64,000 bases of DNA, taken from Myripristis murdjan. Its lineage: Eukaryota > Chordata > Actinopteri > Holocentriformes > Holocentridae. The stretch is taken from contig NC_043993.1 in the NCBI RefSeq assembly GCF_902150065.1, positions 12,310,185 through 12,374,184 on the forward strand, in the 5' to 3' direction. The notes under the pieces are model-generated. The model was not told where the DNA came from, did no database searches, and saw only the letters and a list, made by a program, of their open reading frames with translations. The position numbers were made by a program, and so were the translations under genes. This document shows, one piece after another, positions 35,254 through 46,778 of the stretch. Position 1 is the first letter of the stretch. Every line of letters starts with the position of its first letter.

Positions 35254-37820
35254 ACACACAGAGTGCAGTGGGAATAGATCAGCCGGTCAGCTCCTCACTC
35301 AGCACTGAAAAAGAGGAGCGGTAAGATAACCACAGGAGAAGACCAACACATAAATGACGTATTCTATTTCATCTTTATTAGTTTTTTTCCTCCTGTATTT
35401 TCTGCATACCGGCTGCCGTCATGCCTTACCTCTCACCCACGTGAGCCTCTGCTGTCCAGCCTGCAGGGCCCGGCTCGGGCATCCGGGAGCGGCTGGACTT
35501 CCCGGTGGTTCAAGTGAGCTGGAACGACGCCCAGGCTTTCTGCCGCTGGAAGGGGAAGAGGCTGCCCACAGAGGAGGAGTGGGAGTGGGCTGCACGCGGG
35601 GGGCTGCAGGGTACACCAGCTTACACACTCACACTGTTGAATATGTTAACCACTGTGATACAGACGACCTGTTGAATAATCTGGCATCACAAACAGAAAC
35701 AAAATTTTATTTGAAGGCACAGGTGGATGAGAGGGGGTCTGTAAAGATTTGTGAAGGTTTCATTGGTTGACATTTTAATTCACAGCCACTCGTGCTGGAT
35801 GATGTCGCCGTTTAAGATCCTCTGTTTTACAGGAAGTACTACTCATGTGAGTTCATTACATGGGGACATGAAGGCAGAAAAATCAGTCCCCAGATGCCTT
35901 CATATACAAATCTCCTTGGTGATTAAAGGTCATTTAACAGGATCAGTCAGTAACTGTTGTACCTTGCTGCATCTGGTCAGTCTGTTTCTCAGTGGGAGCA
36001 GCTTGTCCTCATTTTATGTGATTTGTCCTTAAACAGCAGCCCTTGTGTTTAGGATGGATATGGTAATTAATTTGTTTCCTCTCCCTCCATCTCATCGTTG
36101 TGTCTTGTGCTCCAGGCAGGACGTATCCCTGGGGAAACAAGTTCCAGGCGAACAGAACCAACCTGTGGCAGGTCAGCAGCTAACATCATGTTCACTGCAG
36201 CAGATATAACAGCATCATGCTTTGATATCAAACAGGTAAAATGTAATAATTAAAGACTTTTTTATGTTTTTGTTTTGCTTTAATGTCGTAGGGATTGTTC
36301 CCAGAGGGAGACACTGCTGAAGACGGTTACCATGGTATCTCTCCTGTCACCGCCTTCCCTCCTCAGAACAGCTACGGTAACAGCCTTGTATACAGCACAC
36401 ATAACCAAACATGCACAAACATAAGGACGTGTGTGCAAACATTTCACACTGAAAAAAAGTTAAGAGCTTATTTAAATTCATCTCCAAATTATGTGACCAC
36501 TTTTGATGCAGTCTCAGGGCACATGAACTCCACCCCACGCAGCAACATCACATATAAACCTTGTCAGTGACTTGGAGAGCAGCGGAAATACCCCCAAACA
36601 AAAATCACTTATGTTGCTCCATCGATGATGCAATTTTTGTTAAGATTGTTGGAAAACTGAATGTGGAATCTGATATGGGGCTGGGTGCTGAACTCAGATA
36701 CTTTTATGGCACCAGACGAATTGCTCTGTTACTTTCGAGTATCAAAAAATACCACAGTGCTGAGATTTGGTCCTGAATGACCTGAGGAGTTAATCTCATC
36801 AGCGTCAGAGAGCCAATAAGCATGCAGCATGCCTTTACCAAGATCTGATAATGCTAATTATTGGCTGTCTAACATTACACGCTGCAGAGGCATGCAGGAA
36901 AAAGGCCACGTCACACCTAGAGACGTTGTAAAATTGATTTTATAACTAGATCTTATAAAATTTGTATCGAAAAAAGTTTCGTTCAGGATCTGGTATTGAA
37001 CCCAAGTTATCAGAGTCGGTACTGGTATTGAAAAATTATTGAACAATACCCAGCTCTGCTTTTAATATAAAGTTCATACGTTTTCAAAACCTTGAAAAGT
37101 CAGCTGGAAACGTTATGGAAAATTATGATTTCATAAAAGTTTTGGAAAAGTCATGGATGTCAGAGTAAAGCAAACAGCAGAAACAAAACAAAACAGTTGG
37201 TACATAAGGTTTTTATTATATTTATTATTTTTTGTTTTATTATGTTTTTATTATAGTTTTATTATTATATTACTTCAAATATAGACCAGCTTTCATAACT
37301 TCATGTATGCAGCGTTAAAGCACAGTGACAAATGTTGAATTATTTTTTTTTTACTCTTAGAAATTAAGCTAAATTCATGAAAAAGTCATAGAAAAATCAC
37401 TGATAATCAATGTTAATAAGAGTACGAACCTGTAGCTACCATAAGAGTAATATTAGTTCTTTTGACAGGCCTGTATGACATGATGGGAAACGCATGGGAA
37501 TGGACAGCCACGCCATTTCGTGGAGCGCAAGCGATGTACGTGCTGCGTGGAGCCTCCTGGATCGACACTGTGGACGGATCAGCCAATCACAAAGCACGCA
37601 TCACCACCAGGTGAGCGATTAGACACGCTGTGTGTTTTCCCAGTTTGAGCACACAGAGCAGCCATGCAGTACTGGTGAGGGACTGCTGACTCATGCTCAT
37701 GTTTCTGTGTCATGTAGGATGGGAAACACTCCTGACTCAGCATCTGATAACCTGGGATTCAGGTGTGCTGCGAGCGAGAGCCACAAACCAGGGAAGAAGA
37801 AGCCGAAAACAGAACTGTAG
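33958..37820 (+). CDS. sumf2: sulfatase-modifying factor 2 (FGE-like, ER lumen)
   Basis: Paralogue of the formylglycine-generating enzyme SUMF1. SUMF2 lacks that activity and is known to bind SUMF1 and sulfatases in the ER. Nine exons: 33958-34018, 34135-34285, 34373-34487, 34618-34662, 35460-35610, 36116-36171, 36292-36376, 37469-37610 and 37718-37820, giving 302 aa (human 301). A short hydrophobic, alanine-ending signal peptide spans residues 1-20. FGE-fold blocks follow: [100 protein letters not shown] and [14 protein letters not shown]. The two catalytic cysteines of SUMF1 are absent from the [11 protein letters not shown] stretch, as in other SUMF2s. The C-terminus is KTEL, an apparent ER-retrieval signal. 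An in-frame upstream ATG at 33934 would add eight residues before the signal peptide; I prefer 33958. The AATAAA at 38042 is the likely poly(A) signal. Confidence 0.96.
34514..34558. repeat. (CA)n microsatellite in sumf2 intron 3
   Basis: About 22 CA units fill a third of a 130-bp intron, beginning 26 bases after the donor. Confidence 0.9.
34684..34716. repeat. poly(T) tract in sumf2 intron 4
   Basis: A run of 33 T starting 21 bases after the exon 4 donor; more T-rich sequence follows to 34773. Confidence 0.85.
34825..35120. mobile_element. hAT-type MITE
   Basis: The left end TGTAACACTTAACA and the right end complementary to GGTAACACTTTACA are followed inward by a matching inverted stretch (AGTACAACAATTAA(C/T)GTTAGTTAA). 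The near-identical octamers AAAATCAT (34817-34824) and AAAATTAT (35121-35128) flank it, a 7/8 target duplication. At 296 bp with no open frame it is non-autonomous. It lies in sumf2 intron 4. Confidence 0.75.
35211..35260. repeat. (CA)n microsatellite
   Basis: About 50 bases of CA with one TA interruption, in sumf2 intron 4, 90 bases after the MITE. Confidence 0.9.
36676..37058. mobile_element. MITE-like element with GGCTGGGT termini
   Basis: The left end 'tggggctgggtgctgaac' and the right end complementary to 'agagctgggtattgttc' bound about 380 bp, with internal 'gagtatcaaaaaatacc' and 'tcggtactggtattg'. The phrase is common in fish inverted-repeat elements. No target duplication is convincing. 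It lies in sumf2 intron 7. A stretch at 37075-37165 with 'gaaaagtca...ggaaaagtcatgga' is a piece of a second common repeat. Confidence 0.45.
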
Positions 37821-40421
37821 CAAGTAATCAGAAAAAAATAAGAATGAAACTATCGTTCAAAATTTTGATTCAGATAATATTGATAGATTTGATGACTTTT
37901 ATGTGGATGGAGGACTGGAGAAAAAAAGAGGGACCAGCTGAATAATGAATTGTTGATGATGACATGAATATGTGAGCACAGAGAAACGCTCTAATTCTCC
38001 TGTGGAGATCTCATGGAACATTTTTATACCATTTGATAAAGAATAAAAGTAAAAATGCTATCATTTAACCAGTGAACACAGATTTACTTTTGGGAACTTA
38101 CTGTTTTGAAGTAAAGTGTGGTAAATGACTCCTAATATGATGTTCTGTAGTTTTATTCACCTTGCCAGCTGTGCTTTGTCCATAATTCATCAGTGTACCA
38201 GAGGGGATTTTAATTTCATCCATAAATGATCGAAACCTTGAACAGATCAAAGAACTGAGAGCACGAATGAGACTCATAGAAACTAATATCACTTTAATTT
38301 ATTAGTTAGAAAATCCTTCATGTTGCGTCTTTAACCTTAAATGACAAGGTCAATCTCCATCTGGTGTTTTGTGTTTATATGTGACCAGAAAGTAAATTGG
38401 GCCGTCCTATAAATAGCAATAGGCCACTCATCGGCTCAGTCATGGCCTTAATGCTGCCTTTGTCCTTTGGTTTGCTTGAGTGACTCAGCTGTTCAATGAT
38501 AGTTTGGATTTACTGATAGGAAGTGGGACTCATAAGAAAGGAATGATTGTGTCAAACACCACAGATGCACAGTTACGGATACACAGAAGCAAAATCAGTC
38601 ATGGAAACTTTCTTGGTCTAAAAGTAAGAAATGATCAGAACGATGACATTGATGAAGGGTTGTTTTTGTACCCTGATGAAGGTCCAAGTACCAAAACATT
38701 GTTGCTGTTTGCTGAATCAGCACGCAGGAGGCCTCTGTTTCTTCTGACAGAGGCATGCCAGGAAAAAATAACACCAGATGAAATCTTGCTAAATCATTTT
38801 GACAAACAGCTTGAAATGTACAACATAAGTCATTAACAGTGTGTTATACAAAGCCTCCTCAACCTGAACAGAAGAGAGGACAAACCTAACGCAAACCTTC
38901 GTCTTAACGGTTACTCTCTAACCTAAGGTGATGATACAAAAGCACAAACTGTGCTTGTTTAAAAAAAAATAAGACAATTTAACAAGTAAAAGATGTTAAT
39001 CTCTGCACTCTGAAAAACACATGCATAAAACCAAACAACATTAAAAACAATGGGAGGAATAGGTGCAGCTTATTGGGGGCGGGGCCTTAAAAATCAGGTG
39101 TCAGCTGCTCACGGCCACGTGTGACAGACTCAAACACGCGGATGAGGGAATGTGTCGAATGTTCAGGTAAAGATGTTGGCAGAGACACGAGGAACACCTA
39201 AACCACCGTCCCAAACGAGCAGACAACCACTCCCCAGAGGTTTTGACTTGAAGGGCACTTGGTTTGGCAGGATTACATAATCACACATGCAGAGTTAAAT
39301 GCACCATCCCAACAAAATTCACTTAAGTCCTTTTTCTTTTTTCATTTTCTTGAATCATACTAATTACAAATATGTTGTTCCAGTCATTTTCTTTATCTTT
39401 TCCGTAATTTGTGGTCATTGTCATGCATTTTTTAAAACTTTTTTTTTAACTTTGATATGTCCTGTTTTTTGTTTGTTTGTTTTGTTTGTAATTTTTTGTC
39501 TTTTTTCCTAATTTTCTGGTCTTTTTTTTTTTTAGACAAAATGTTTGCTAATTACCAGACAATTTTCCAGTCTTTTTTGGTAATTAAATGTTAAATGTCA
39601 TTGTTTCAGTGGGTTAAGAGGGAAAGCTGTTACTGTTGGCTGTATGTTTAACATGGTAGTTCCAGCAGGCCAAATGATTGGGATGTACACATTTTGAAAG
39701 GAAAAAATCAGTAATGACTTGTTTTATCCAGTGGCCCCTGACATGCTTTCATTTTATTAATCAAAAGATATTTCATCTGTCATATGTCAAAGATAATACG
39801 AGAAGTGTGTCACAAGTTACCAGAGCCCAAATGAGGTCTTAAAATTGCTTCCTTAGTCTAGTCTAGACTAAAGATTGAATCATGATAACAAAAAGTGAAA
39901 GCATGCACATTGCAGCATTTCCGAAGTTTCAACCAGAAAATGTTTGATTTTTTTTACTTGATAAATGACTAAAACAGTTACTGGATAATTAATATGATCA
40001 ATTAATTTTCTGTCCATTGGCTCATTAAATACATTTTTTCTCCCTGCCTGCTGCTCTGTGGAAGGGAGTTGCATAATTATAACAGAGCAATCTAAAAACA
40101 GGTACATGCGTCAGGGCGGCGTAATTTATCAGGGATTATGTGAAAGGATCAAAGGGCCTCCTCCTCCCCTCCAGCTCTGGTATGTTTGCTCATTGTGCCC
40201 AGGCTGTATTGTTGCTCTGGCGATTAAAAAGAAGGAAGAACAAAAACACCAAAACAGACTGACACACTGACGGTACAGCCTCCAGTGACATCACATCATG
40301 CCACTGCAAAGATGCAGAGTTCAGGAAAAACCAGTTGGGAGACATTCTGCTTGTCACCCGTCCCTCCTCTCCATTATTTTTTTTTTCTGTCCTTCTCTTA
40401 CTCATTCTTGCTCATACGTAG
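37821..40421. other. sumf2 3' UTR and intergenic
   Basis: Poly(A) signal AATAAA at 38042-38047. Apart from the open frame at 38480-38836 there is AT-rich DNA, a GC-box-like 'gggggcggggcc' at 39074, and T runs near 39430-39535. The stretch 40375-40421 is pyrimidine-rich and ends in 'tacgtag', a possible acceptor for a non-coding exon of the next gene. Confidence 0.45.
38480..38836 (+). other. unexplained 118-codon open frame
   Basis: An uninterrupted frame ending in TAA at 38834-38836. No ATG stands at its 5' limit: a TGA at 38477-38479 is followed by GTG, so if real it is probably a spliced exon (possible acceptor ctcag at 38486/38487) or a fragment. The protein is balanced, with acidic and hydrophobic stretches such as DDIDEGLFLYPDEGPSTKTL, RRRPLFLLTEACQEKI and NHFDKQLEMYNISH. 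It does not look like low-complexity noise. Codon use is AT-rich, unlike the GC-rich exons of the neighbours, which would fit a transposon origin or a different gene class. I do not recognise the family. Confidence 0.4.
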
Positions 40422-40527
40422 GCCTACATCCTGTCTGACAGGACGCTGACATGCTGTCATGCTTTAACTGAGCTCACTTCTGCTTGTGCCTTCACCTCCC
40501 GTCTTGCTGGACCTTTCTGAGCCGATC

Positions 40528-41072
40528 ATGGAGTACTCCGTGCCTTTCTCAGTCCTGAACGAGAGGCTCAGACCGCCGGTCAGCGCAATGCACCAGCTCT
40601 GCTCCTCTTTCAACACCCTGGAGACGAGGCAGCCAGGCTCGCTCAGGACCAGCTTTTCAACCATCCGACCTACAGTTCTTCCCGCAGAGCCAAAGGATCC
40701 CGTGACCCCTGCAGACCCAGAGGAACCAGAAGATGACACAGAGCTGGAGGACTTAGAGGAGAGCGGGCCGGAAGAAGGAAGCAACGCCGATCCCCTGCCC
40801 ATGATCAGCCAGTGTCTGATCCCTGCTCTGAACCTGAGTGATGTGCCTTCTGAGGAGCAGGAGGAGCTGGTTCCGGAGAACAGCAGCCCCTCTGAGACCG
40901 AGGAGGAGCTGACCAACGCCGGGCCCAAAGGCCGTTCAGAACCAGCAGCCCTGGACGCTGAGGGCAGCAGGAGCTACATAGACAGGACACTGCCAGACCT
41001 GATCAGGAGTGGCAGACCGCTCAGGAGACGCAGGACACTCGGACCTGTCTCAGACACAGTACGATAATACTC

Positions 41073-41113
<41 letters not shown>

Positions 41114-41595
41114 ATGAAGGGAGTGAGTGTTTGCCATAGCGCAGAGATTGCTGTTGAGGTGTCCTGGAAAGTCTCTGAAAAGTCTGCTTTTCTGGAAATG
41201 AGACAAAAGCTTTGGTCAGTGTTGATGCTTATATTTGATGTTTATAATCTGCGATACTCACTAACAGGGTTGATACCAGAGGGAATGAAACAGCCATTCT
41301 TAGTCAGATTCAACCTCAAGTTAATAATTAAAGATGCATAGTTTTTTTTTTTTACATGTTTCCTCATGACTCAGTGTTTAGAAATGTGATCCAAGTCAGT
41401 TTGATGTCATGGCGTCTGAGATGCCACCGTGTACCTCAGCCGGCTGTGAGCCAGTGTGTGATTAATGACAGGGACGCGCTGTCACCAGATGGTGACAGGG
41501 CTTGATTTGTGGTTATGTGTGTTAGCTTGGAAAGACGTGTGGGAAGAGCGCTGTGTCTTACATGTTCTTTCCCTTTATTATTAGTCATTTATCTT

Positions 41596-41640
<45 letters not shown>

Positions 41641-42133
41641 GCTTTTTTTGCCATTTTAATTTATTTCTGTGAATTCATTTGAATGTGTTTGTGATGGCTG
41701 GAGGTGCTGACTATAATCTCAGCCCGTAAGACTGGACTTGTCATCTTCAGTTTCACCCAGGAATCTAGACTTGCAAGGTTTCTATTTACACCGTGTTAAA
41801 ATGTCATGATGCCGTGTTTTCCACGTGTGGGTGTGTGCGCTTGTGAAGATGTATGTAGATAAAACATTTAAAATGGCTTAGCTCAAATGTCACGATATTT
41901 ATTTAGTGTGTCTGTGCATGGGCATGTGCTCCCCGTGTTGTTGGGACACTTTCTGCTGACACAGCCACTTGTGGGATCCAAACTGCATCACGGGGACAAA
42001 CTCCTGGTCTAATTTGGGGTTTTATTAGGATTGGGAATAACTTGGTTATGGTTAAGATTAGGGTAGGGCTGCTGAGAATGAATACAAGCTAATACAGTCG
42101 CCCCACACTGGCAGTAATACAAATATGCGTGCA

Positions 42134-42172
<39 letters not shown>

Positions 42173-45100
42173 CTGAAGGAGGTGCGTAGAGAAGTGGAGC
42201 TGTCTCGGAGGCGCAGTCTCAAGCTTAAGGCCCAAGTGGACAAACTACAGGAGAGCAGAGATGGACCAGGATGGAGCCAATACAGAGAGAGGGTAAGACA
42301 CACGTCAACACACACACACGCAGCAAACATGACATTTTGATGAGAGCATTCATTGGAATTCATCCACTTGTCCCACCGCAGGTCACAGAGGAGGTTCTGT
42401 CTATCCTGAGGCTGCTGCATCCTCTGACGCAGCCCGAGTCCAGCCTGGTCGAGCCGCCTGCTGATGAAAAAAGCCTGGACGCGGCGCTGAGCCAGCTGCA
42501 GAGCGTGGCCCGCCAGCTGGCCATCCGCCACACCAAACAGGTCAGCACCAAGCAAAGCTCCTTACCCTCCACTATCGGTCCCTATTGATCTCAGTGAGGA
42601 AGTTATGCACAAGTTTGCTTTTCACACACTACCGCAAATAAAGTGCAAGGGAAAAGGAGAGACGTGCATTTGTATTAGGGGCGTAACAGTTTTGCACCGA
42701 AACCGAAAAAAATGTGATTCTGCATTCTTTGTTCACCAAACTGGGCATGTGTTTTGAACTGTTTGTTTTTCTCAACACAGTTCATGCAAGATTTTTTGGT
42801 GTGTTTGTCTTTTGAGTGCTATACAAAGTTGCCGAATTGCCGGTATATGTGTTTGAATTAAAAAGAGCAAATGTCAAATCCGAGTCAGTTCAGTTTGAAC
42901 GGCGGTCTAAAAAGCAAAATATGAACTGAGCCATGAAATAGGTGAACGTCACACCCCTAATTTATATAGGAATTATACCAAATATACTGCGTCATTTAAT
43001 GCTGTATTGGCCTTAAAATCATACTTTTTCTTAAAAAGTTTCTAGAATCAAATGACATTCTTGTGATACAAGTGGCTTTGATGCAAGATTTGTTTATTTG
43101 AAAAATGTGGGATCAAGCAGAACTATCTAAAACCAAGTGTCAGATTTTTCACTTATTTAGGAATCAGTTAATAGTTCTTCAACACCGGATTTAATAATAG
43201 ATCAGGCAGCTTGTTATTTTGTGGTAGTTCTATACCTGAAACCACAGATTCCCTGAGGCCGATACATAGATGCTGAGGCTAATCACGAGAAGAGCAGTCG
43301 ATAAAACACATATTCTTATTCATTTTATATTATTCTTATTTTATTTTTTGCATACTTTCTGATGTACAGATATTTATGGTAATTTCTTTCCGTGATGTTA
43401 ACTACATTCCCTTGTGCTGCTGTGTCGAATAGAGTTTCCCCTAAGTGGATCAATAAAGGTACACCTTATCTTATCTTAAAAGAACTTTTCTCGCAGCTGA
43501 GCTGTGATCCTGTCCCTCAGGTGAACAGTGACTCCTCCTCTCAGGTGTTTCAGCGCACACACAGCTCCGCTATGTGGTCGGACAGGTTTATGGATGACTG
43601 TACAGGTTAGCTGAGCGTGTGTTGTAAAGCTGACAGATTGCCATCAGAACTGAAGCTCCAGTTTCTGTTGTTGTTCACCCAGGAGTTCAAATCTGGAGCG
43701 GCAAAACGAAATGGAGAGGAGGACAGTGCTATTCTGCAACAGGCGCTACGGGACAGAGACGAAGCCTTAGAGAAGTAAGAACACACACACACACACACAC
43801 ACACGGCACATAGTCACACTCACATGCACTCACTCACCTCCTCTAAATAGTGGATGAATCAAGACAAAAGGAAGTAGGGAATCTCCCTTGCGAAAGACGC
43901 TGAGCTATTTTGAGGGGCGCATCATTCTTTACGTCATACTTTACAGGAAGAAGGCGATGGAGGCCGAGCTCCTGCGCAGCAAGACGGAGCTGATGTCACT
44001 GAACAATCAGCTGCTAGAGGCCGTCCAGAAACGTCTGGAGCTGTCGCTGGAACTGGAGGCCTGGAGGGTAAGGCTGCAAGTGATGAAGGAGAGCGGAGAA
44101 AAGAAGGAAGCAAAGGCTGAAGTGCTAATTAGGAGCCTAATGACCATGATGATGATGACACAGATATAACACATGGTAACAGGGCTGGACAATGTGGACA
44201 AAATCAGATATCACAATATGTTTGACTGAATGTTTGACCTCAGTATTGATATTCTGAAAACATTTTAGGGATGACTGTAGATATCTGCAAGAGATTTTTG
44301 ATCATTAGTAATGTGGCTATGATGACCAAGCAGGTAGAGACCAATAACAGAACAGTCAAATTGCGTAGTTTTACTGTAATGCAGCCTTTATTACCAGGAA
44401 AAGCCAACACTTATGCCATAGTACAATATCCAACTCCCAGACAATGTCTAGTGTCATATCAAGATATTGATGTAATATCAATCTAGCACTCAGCCAATGT
44501 GTTGGAGAACTGAGAAATAATCTTGTAAAGCAGAGAAGTTTTGAAGAGGGCAGGAAACAGAAGGGGAGAGCAGGGATGTTGTAACATATGGGTCCCAGCC
44601 AATGAGGGCATTAATGTGGAAAAGTAGATCTTGCTAATTGGAACAATAGCAATTAGACACAGACAACAAAGCACACACACGCACGCAGACACGCGTCACA
44701 CAAAGCCAGTGTTAAAACATACACAGAGTGCATGCGGTGCTCGTACGCTCATGGAAATACACACACACACACAACTCCAGTTAAAATCCATACACACATC
44801 ACACGCAGCACACATGGTGTGTTCAGCCATTATTGCCAGCTGGTTTGTTGGCATGGGTTTGCAGCCTCAGGCCCATGTGTCCATCTGCTCAGCGACTGGT
44901 GCTCTGCAGGGTTAAACAAGGACTATGATGCACTTTTACTGGCAGCAGCAGCAGCAATAGGCGAAACCAGGCAGACAGGCTAAACCTACACTGATGTAGA
45001 TTATGGTCAGACCAATATATCTATATCTATCTATATATGTATGTTGGCCTTTCAATAAAAAAATAGATGACAGCTGGTCAGGAAGGAGATAAGGGCAGGA

Positions 45101-46599
45101 TTTTACTTTTTAACACTTTACTGTCAGTCAAAAAACCTATGAAACCTGCCTCACTCTGCCATACCTATGAGAATTTCATCGGGATGTTTTCAGAAAGTAA
45201 TTTTTATCGTCCCATGATGGTCTACATCCTGTTGCAGAGGCTTTTCCATGCTGCCAACCATAAAATCACAGTAGGAAAAAACTGTGAAATGGTCAAATTT
45301 AAAGGTACTGAGGATTGTTTCCAATCAGTGTGTACGATAACAACTGTCTAGATTCAGCCTTCAAATTATATACTTATTCCTGTTTTATTTCCATTTTGGG
45401 GTGGGGGGGGGTCTTTGGCAATTTTGCATGGTTTACCTTTAAATGCAAAACTACCTACACTTGTATTAGCCTTCAAAAATCAATATGAGAGACCCCTAAT
45501 CTGGAAAATACCTCTGGAAATGAGGTTTAATGACTTTATTTGTGCACGGAGATGCACACAATTAAGTTCTCTGAAGTGGTAAAATATGCAAGGAGTTTTT
45601 GCAGAGAAGCAAAGCTGAAAAGGCGAGGATCATTTCAGATATCACTAAGAAACAGATAGTCTCTGTGGTTTATATGGGGTCAGGAGAGAACAATGGGATA
45701 TTCACACAATGTCTTTGAACTGGATATGCGAGATTAAGCAGTCACAAAGGAAAGAAAGCCCTTGTGGTGGAATCTGCAATTATGGGGATTATGGTGAACA
45801 TATACCACAGTTTAGTATTTAAATAAGCACAGTGTTTCATTTTCTCTGAATGTTTTGGTGGCTCAGTGGGCAAAGGTGCATGCTACTGTCATCTCTTCAT
45901 GAAATGCACTCAAAAAAAGACACTGGACACAGGTGAAAATAGGAGTTGTCGAAAAAGGGAACATGACACAGGTTTTTTGGGCTTATTAACCGACAGTTGT
46001 CAGCTGCATTACATTCAGTACCACTCATTTGCTCCATTGTTTCTCCCTCACAGGTTCAAATCTGGCTCACCATCTTTGTTTCTCCTCCCCTGAATATTTT
46101 TGTGACATGCCACTGTTACCTGTGCAAAAAAGCAGGGATTTCCAATTACTTTTTGTAGTTGGTGTGTTTTGCCACCAGTGCTGCGATAACCTGTGTTTTC
46201 CTTTCCTTGTCTCAGGAGGATTTCCAGCTGTACCTCCAGCAGCAGATCCAGATTCAGCAGCAGGCAGAGCAAGCCCAGAAGAAGCCCTCTCGTCTGGGTC
46301 TGCTGAAGCGAAACAAACCACTTGTGCAGAGGCCATCCTCCTTCCCCGCTCCTGCCCCTATTGCTCCCTCAGTCACCAGACCTTCCCTCTCTAATGCCCC
46401 AACTCCCAGATCTGAGCTGGCTGCAGCCCCGGCCTCGGCCCCCAGCACACCTCCCACCGGCTCCCAGCGCAAATGGAAGGACAAGTGGAAGATGGGCAGG
46501 ATCATTCGTCAGGAAGACCAGGATGCAGCACAGCAAGATGTGAACCAGTCCACATGGGGCAAGAATGACGGCGGCTTCCAGATTATATCACTTGACTGA
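40528..46599 (+). CDS. coiled-coil protein with BICD-related (BICDR/BICDL-like) C-terminal segment
   Basis: Proposed exons: 40528-41058 (177 codons), 42173-42292, 42382-42540, 43521-43544 (perhaps from 43497), 43683-43774, 43947-44067 and 46216-46599, giving about 480 aa. The middle exons (4-5) are uncertain because the donor GTGTTT is weak. The N-terminal exon is acidic and disordered (Pro/Glu-rich). Exons 2-3 form coiled coil (LKEVRREVELSRRRSLKLKA). Exons 5-7 give ILQQALRDRDEALEK, then LLRSKTELMSLNNQLLEAVQ and LSLELEAWREDFQLYLQQQI. These line up with the conserved C-terminal segment of BICD-related cargo adaptors (in human BICDL2: ALSDRDEA...[27 protein letters not shown]), which binds Rab6/Rab13-type GTPases. 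The tail is Pro/Ala-rich and ends ...FQIISLD. I see no dynein-binding CC1 box, so the protein is short for the family. A non-coding first exon is likely. AATAAA at 46933 follows. Confidence 0.75.
41075..41111. repeat. (GT)n tract just after the exon 1 donor
   Basis: About 18 GT units beginning 16 bases after the donor of the coiled-coil gene's first coding exon. A second tract lies mid-intron (41596-41642) and a third ends at the acceptor. Confidence 0.9.
41596..41642. repeat. (GT)n microsatellite
   Basis: About 23 GT units, with a GC interruption near the end, in intron 1 of the coiled-coil gene. Confidence 0.9.
42139..42172 (+). repeat. (GT)n tract forming the splice acceptor of exon 2
   Basis: Fifteen GT units run straight into GCAG, so the polypyrimidine tract of this acceptor is replaced by a microsatellite. 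Length changes here could alter splicing; that consequence is inference. Confidence 0.85.
42676..42959. mobile_element. hAT-type MITE
   Basis: Termini TAGGGGCGTAACAG and the complement of TAGGGGTGTGACGTT bound 284 bp. The octamers ATTTGTAT (42668-42675) and ATTTATAT (42960-42967) flank it, a 7/8 match to an 8-bp target duplication. There is no coding capacity. It lies in intron 3 of the coiled-coil gene. Confidence 0.75.
43425..43478 (+). repeat. retroposon-tail-like sequence next to an acceptor
   Basis: 'gagtttcccctaagtggatcaataaagg...ttatcttatctta' is the tail wording of a common fish retroposon (TTTCCCC...AATAAAG...TTATCTTATC). It ends about 20 bases before a possible acceptor at 43496. 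Confidence 0.5.
44181..44495. mobile_element. remnant of an inverted-repeat element (GGGCTGGACAATGTGG end)
   Basis: Begins 'agggctggacaatgtggacaaaatcagatatcacaatat' and ends with 'tatcaagatattgatgtaatatcaat'. This is the layout of a fish element with GGGCTGGGCAATATGG ends and cATATCgCgATAT-type interior. The right terminus is degraded. It lies in the last intron of the coiled-coil gene. Confidence 0.5.
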
Positions 46600-46687
46600 A
46601 ACAGGGAAGCATTGCACTAAGTACATTCATGCTAATGCACAGCTCTTGTATATATGTTTTCCAAAATATTAGATAATCTGTGGTGCA

Positions 46688-46778
46688 AAGACGAGAGGGG
46701 GGGTGACATGCGGCAAATGTCCCAGATCAGACGTCAGAGGTTACATGTCAGACGACTGAGCCACCACGGTGGCCCCAC
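46688..46778 (-). mobile_element. SINE fragment in 3' UTR
   Basis: Read on the minus strand it gives 'gtggtggctcagtcg' (tRNA A-box-like) and later 'gggacatttgccgcatgtcacccc', the same body as the element at 7.3 kb. It lies between the coiled-coil gene's stop codon and its poly(A) signal, so the transcript probably carries it in antisense orientation. Confidence 0.5.

Noticed and set aside
42058-42555. 165-codon minus-strand frame
   Set aside because: Antisense shadow of exons 2-3 of the coiled-coil gene and of the (GT)n acceptor tract.
45857-46068. A-box-like ggtggctcagtgggc and B-box-like ggttcaaatctgg
   Set aside because: The boxes are ~190 bases apart with no tRNA fold between them, so no tRNA gene. 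It may be a broken SINE, but the body does not match well enough to call.
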